DNA of 8,772 nucleotides from CBDVAK01 sp965371945 (GTDB lineage: Bacteria; Pseudomonadota; Gammaproteobacteria; Competibacterales; JAHEDQ01): assembly GCA_965371945.1 (NCBI GenBank), contig CBDVAK010000142.1, forward strand, positions 1-8,772, read 5' to 3'. Shown here one piece after another: positions 5,927 to 8,772 of this stretch (position 1 is the stretch's first letter; each line of letters begins with the position of its first letter). A program made the position numbers and the translations under genes. The notes beneath the pieces are model-generated. The model saw nothing but the letters and a program-made list of their open reading frames with translations. It had not been told where the DNA came from and made no database searches.

Positions 5927-6772
5927 ATGTTGACGAGCAGATGCAAGCAATCGGTGTTATTCGGGGCTCTCGCCCTGATGGTCGCGAGCGGTGTCAGCGC
6001 TCAGTCGGAGAGCAAGCTCGAAGAGGTGCTGGAGCGTGGCACGTTGATTGTCGGAACCGGGAGCACCAACGCACCCTGGCATTTCAAGTCCGCAGATGGC
6101 GTGCTGGTCGGCTTCGATGTGGATGTTGCCAAGATCGTCGCCAAGGCGCTTTTCGATGACCCGGAAAAGGTGGAGTTCGTACTACAGTCTTCGGATTCAC
6201 GGATTCCCAACCTGACCACCAACAAGGTGGATATCACCTGTCAGTTCATGACCGTGACCGGTGGCCGGGCCCAGCAGGTGGAGTTCACCATCCCCTATTA
6301 TCGTGAAGGCGTCGGCCTGCTGCTCTCTTCCAAAGGCAAGTACACCAACTATGATGAGTTGAAGGCAGCAGGTGACAAGGTGACGGTGTCGGTACTGCAG
6401 AATGTCTATGCGGAAGATATGGTCCGTCAGGCGCTACCCGAGGCCACGGTGGACCAGTACGACAGCGTCGATCTGATCTACCAGGCCCTGAACTCGGGGC
6501 GCTCGGATGCGGCGGCCACCGACCAGTCGGCACTGCGTTGGTATATGAAGCAGAACCCGGATCGCTTCCTGGACGCCGGCTACGGCTGGAACCCGCAGAG
6601 CTATAGCTGTGCGCTAAAACGCGGCGACCAAGTGTGGCTCAATTTCGTCAATACAGCGCTACATGAAGCCATGACCGGCGTGGAGTTCGGTGCCTACGCC
6701 AGCTCTTTCAAGGAGTGGTTTGGAGTCGATCTGCCACAGCCGCAGATCGGCTTCCCGGTGGAGTACAAGTAG
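5927..6772 (+). CDS. Polar amino-acid ABC importer, periplasmic binding protein (SBP_bac_3 family)
   Basis: The 281-residue protein has a signal peptide cleaved near SGVSA-QSE (25) and a family-3 binding-protein fold. The start RGTLIVGTGSTNAPWHF (37-53) and GVLVGFDVDVAKIVAKAL (58-75) are typical. TVTGGRAQQVEFTIPYY (109-125) carries R114, the residue that normally grips the ligand alpha-carboxylate. GRSDAAATDQSAL (191-203) carries D199, which normally holds the alpha-amino group. Both being intact supports an amino-acid or close analogue as ligand, but the side-chain pocket cannot be read with confidence. Two mature cysteines, C105 and C228, may form a disulfide. GGAGG lies nine bases before the ATG, and a strong promoter and operator precede it. 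It is first in an operon with two permeases and an ATPase. Length is normal for the family. Confidence 0.94.
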   Translation: MLTSRCKQSVLFGALALMVASGVSAQSESKLEEVLERGTLIVGTGSTNAPWHFKSADGVLVGFDVDVAKIVAKALFDDPEKVEFVLQSSDSRIPNLTTNKVDITCQFMTVTGGRAQQVEFTIPYYREGVGLLLSSKGKYTNYDELKAAGDKVTVSVLQNVYAEDMVRQALPEATVDQYDSVDLIYQALNSGRSDAAATDQSALRWYMKQNPDRFLDAGYGWNPQSYSCALKRGDQVWLNFVNTALHEAMTGVEFGAYASSFKEWFGVDLPQPQIGFPVEYK

Positions 6773-6776
6773 GCTT

Positions 6777-6796
6777 CCGCGGACTTCATCCGGCGG
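6777..6796 (+). other. Small hairpin between binding-protein and permease genes
   Basis: CCGCGGA pairs with TCCGGCGG around a five-base CTTCA loop, with one bulged G at 6793. It sits in the 36-base gap after the binding-protein stop. It is short and could be chance in GC-rich DNA. If real, it would favour the binding-protein message, in parallel with the stem at 4339-4369. Confidence 0.25.
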
Positions 6797-6808
6797 CAGG
6801 CGGCGGTC

Positions 6809-7471
6809 ATGGACTATCGGTTCAACTTCGACGCGGTATGGCGCGATTTCGATCTGCTGCTCTCCGGGCTGGGGCTGGCGCTGGGCCTGGCGATGGTGTC
6901 CATACTGCTGGGGGCTGTCATCGGTCTGATCGCCGCTTTCGCCATGGTTTCCGACCATCGGCTGTGGCGTGGGATCGCCGTGATTTACGTCGCGGCGATC
7001 CGCAACACGCCCATTCTCGTGTTGATCCTGTTCACTTACTTTGCACTGCCCCAGTTGGGTATCCGTCTCGGCAAGATCGAATCTTTCGTGGCAACGCTGA
7101 TGGTCTATTCCGGCGCCTATCTGACCGAGGTTTTTCGGGGTGGACTGCTGGCGCTGCCACGCGGGCTGCGCGAAGCGGGCCTGGCCATCGGCATGACCGA
7201 ATGGCGAACCCGGATCTGGATCATCATCCCGGTCATGATCCGCAACGTGTTGCCGGCGCTTAGTAATAACTTTATCTCACTGTTCAAGGACACTTCCCTG
7301 GCGGCGGCCATCGCGGTTCCCGAACTGACCTTCTATGCGCGCCAGATCAACGTGAATACGTTCCGGGTCATCGAGACCTGGCTGGTGACCAGCCTTCTGT
7401 ATGTGGCGACCTGTTATCTGATCGCCGCCGGTTTGCGCCGCATCGAGCGGACGCTGGCGGTGCCCGGATAG
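6809..7471 (+). CDS. Polar amino-acid ABC permease, HisM/GlnP family (first)
   Basis: This is a 220-residue inner-membrane subunit of the amino-acid importer. Hydrophobic segments include LGLALGLAMVSILLGAVIGLIAAFAM, an ILVLILFTYFAL helix after the RNTP motif typical of the family, and a final LVTSLLYVATCYLIAAGL. The EAA loop REAGLAIGMTEWRTRIWIIIP contacts the ATPase; FRGGLLALPRG before it and ALSNNFISLFKDTSL after it are family signatures. Length is usual for these single-module permeases, which work as heterodimers or homodimers. A second, similar permease follows 12 bases later, so a heterodimer is likely. AGGCGG lies five bases before the ATG. Confidence 0.93.
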   Translation: MDYRFNFDAVWRDFDLLLSGLGLALGLAMVSILLGAVIGLIAAFAMVSDHRLWRGIAVIYVAAIRNTPILVLILFTYFALPQLGIRLGKIESFVATLMVYSGAYLTEVFRGGLLALPRGLREAGLAIGMTEWRTRIWIIIPVMIRNVLPALSNNFISLFKDTSLAAAIAVPELTFYARQINVNTFRVIETWLVTSLLYVATCYLIAAGLRRIERTLAVPG

Positions 7472-7483
7472 GGTTCGGCGGCT

Positions 7484-8143
7484 ATGGAATTGCAGTACTT
7501 TGTTCAGGAACTGTGGATCGCACGCCACACTTTGTGGGAGGGCTTCCAGAACACGGTTGCAATTTCGGTGCTGGCGATCGCACTGGGTACGGTGTTGGGG
7601 GTATTCGTGGGACTGGTGCTGGTTTACGCCTGGAAACCGTTCAAGGTGGCTGCCCGAATTTATACCGATCTGATCCGCGGCACGCCGGTGCTGGTGCTGG
7701 TCTTGTCATCGTTTTACATACTGTCGGTGGTAGGCATCGACTTGAATGCTTTCCAGGCCGGAGTGCTCGCGATCACCCTGTTCTGCAGCTCCCACGTGGG
7801 AGAGATGTTGCGCGGCGCTTTGTTAACCATCCATCGCGGCCAGACCGAGGCGGCCATGGCCATCGGTCTGACCTTCCGGCAGACTTTCGTTTCCGTGCTC
7901 ATGCCCCAGGCTCTGCGGCAGATCCTGCCGACATGGGTGAACGCCGCTACCGAGATGGTGAAGGCATCGACCCTGCTTTCCATCATCGGCGTGGTGGAAC
8001 TGCTGCTCGCCACCCAGCAGGTCATATCCCGAAATTTCCTCAGCCTGGAATTCTATTTCTTTGCCGGTTTCATCTATTTCCTCATCAATTTCTCCATCGA
8101 GCGTCTGGGACGTTATGTGGAGACCAAAGTCGCGTTTCGCTGA
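7484..8143 (+). CDS. Polar amino-acid ABC permease, HisM/GlnP family (second)
   Basis: This 219-residue partner permease has the same layout as its neighbour. It has an early hydrophobic pair (TVAISVLAIALGTVLGVFVG, then LVYAW), the LIRGTPVLVLVL family motif, and an EAA loop TEAAMAIGLTFRQTFVSVLMPQ. VNAATEMVKASTLLSIIGV follows, and the last helix is FYFFAGFIYFLINF. The two permeases are diverged paralogues, presumably forming the asymmetric channel for one ligand. The ribosome site is weak and the gene starts 12 bases after the previous stop, so translational coupling is likely. The downstream ATPase begins almost at its stop codon. Confidence 0.93.
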   Translation: MELQYFVQELWIARHTLWEGFQNTVAISVLAIALGTVLGVFVGLVLVYAWKPFKVAARIYTDLIRGTPVLVLVLSSFYILSVVGIDLNAFQAGVLAITLFCSSHVGEMLRGALLTIHRGQTEAAMAIGLTFRQTFVSVLMPQALRQILPTWVNAATEMVKASTLLSIIGVVELLLATQQVISRNFLSLEFYFFAGFIYFLINFSIERLGRYVETKVAFR

Positions 8144-8152
8144 GTGGCGATC

Positions 8153-8772
8153 GTGACCGGCCAGTCGACGGCAGAGAAAGGCGACCCGGTACTGGTCATC
8201 GAGAACCTGCACAAGAAGTTCGACGACCTCGAGGTACTGAGTGGTGTCGATCTCGCCATGAACACCGGGGATGTCGTCTCCGTCATCGGCTCCAGCGGTT
8301 CCGGCAAGACCACCCTGTTACGTTGCATAAACCTGCTGGAGGATTTTCACCGGGGGCGGATCTTTATCGCCGGCGAAGAGATCGGATATACGACCAGACG
8401 GGATCAACGCGTACGTCTCCCCGGTGCCGTGCTGGCCCGTCACCGCGCCCTCACCGGCATGGCCTTTCAGACCTTTAACCTGTTCCCTCACCTGACCGCA
8501 CTCAAGAACGTCACCCTGGGTCTGATCAAGGTGCACCGGCTCAAGCGGGATGAGGCGGTCGCGGTCGCCGAGCGTTGGCTGGATCGGGTGGGGTTGCTGG
8601 AACGCAAGAACCACTACCCGAGTCAACTCTCCGGTGGCCAGCAGCAACGGGTAGCGATCGCCCGGGCCATCGCCATGAACCCCAAACTCATGCTCTTCGA
8701 TGAAGTCACCTCAGCGCTGGACCCGGAACTCGTCAACGAGGTGCTCAGGGTTATCTCGGACCTGGCGAGTGA
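8153..8772 (+). CDS. Polar amino-acid ABC ATPase, GlnQ/HisP family, 3' end beyond window
   Basis: The frame stays open to the right edge: 206 codons plus two bases. It is the energy-coupling subunit of the amino-acid importer. Visible motifs are Walker A GSSGSGKTT (46-54), Q-loop MAFQTFNLFPH with Q106, signature LSGGQQQR (159-166) and Walker B LMLFDE (179-184) followed by TSALDP. The H-loop and the end, about 40-50 residues in a usual 245-260-residue protein, lie beyond the window. A stretch of about 20 residues (GYTTRRDQRVRLPGAVLARHR, 78-98) before the Q-loop is longer than in minimal GlnQ but is seen in several members. GTG at 8153 is preferred because GAGTGG lies five bases upstream. GTG at 8144, directly after the permease TGA, is in frame and would add three residues. 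Nothing suggests damage in the visible part. Confidence 0.92.
   Translation, partial: MTGQSTAEKGDPVLVIENLHKKFDDLEVLSGVDLAMNTGDVVSVIGSSGSGKTTLLRCINLLEDFHRGRIFIAGEEIGYTTRRDQRVRLPGAVLARHRALTGMAFQTFNLFPHLTALKNVTLGLIKVHRLKRDEAVAVAERWLDRVGLLERKNHYPSQLSGGQQQRVAIARAIAMNPKLMLFDEVTSALDPELVNEVLRVISDLAS

Noticed and set aside
7513..8478. Plus-strand open frame of 321 codons
   Set aside because: It is a shadow across the second amino-acid permease and the start of the ATPase, both of which have all their family motifs in other frames.

Overview
The window looks like chromosomal DNA of a GC-rich (about 60%) Gammaproteobacterium. The basis is the full-length YbiI-type DksA/TraR zinc-finger protein, typical proteobacterial ABC importers with periplasmic binding proteins, and clear Shine-Dalgarno sites. 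A Chromatiales-like lineage is a guess and is not shown by the sequence.

Layout, left to right. (1) 1-587, minus strand: the 5' part of a gene for an unrecognised secreted protein with five cysteines; it runs off the left edge. (2) About 834-1166, plus strand: a decayed vapBC toxin-antitoxin locus. It has a three-half-site operator, an internally shortened VapB-like antitoxin, and a frameshifted VapC/PIN toxin remnant. (3) 1200-5728, minus strand: a compact four-gene unit. In transcription order it encodes a PgtC-like periplasmic binding protein, a two-module FbpB-type permease, an FbpC/PotA-type ATPase, and the small zinc-finger protein YbiI. (4) 5729-5926: a divergent control region with a good sigma70 promoter overlapped by repeated TGTCCG...CGGACA operator elements. 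(5) 5927-8772, plus strand: a polar amino-acid ABC importer with binding protein, two HisM/GlnP-type permeases, and a GlnQ/HisP-type ATPase cut by the right edge.

The two importers are transcribed back to back from one 198-base region, so one unseen regulator could control both. The minus-strand importer would usually be annotated as an iron(III) transporter. Its binding protein instead resembles PgtC of the Salmonella phosphoglycerate system, including the C-terminal extension, so a phosphorylated organic anion is at least as plausible a ligand. The plus-strand importer keeps the Arg and Asp that normally hold the alpha-carboxylate and alpha-amino groups of an amino acid.

No tRNA, rRNA, CRISPR array or insertion sequence was seen. 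The most unusual items are the vapBC fossil, the phased operator array between the importers, the PgtC-like receptor, and the unrecognised secreted protein.
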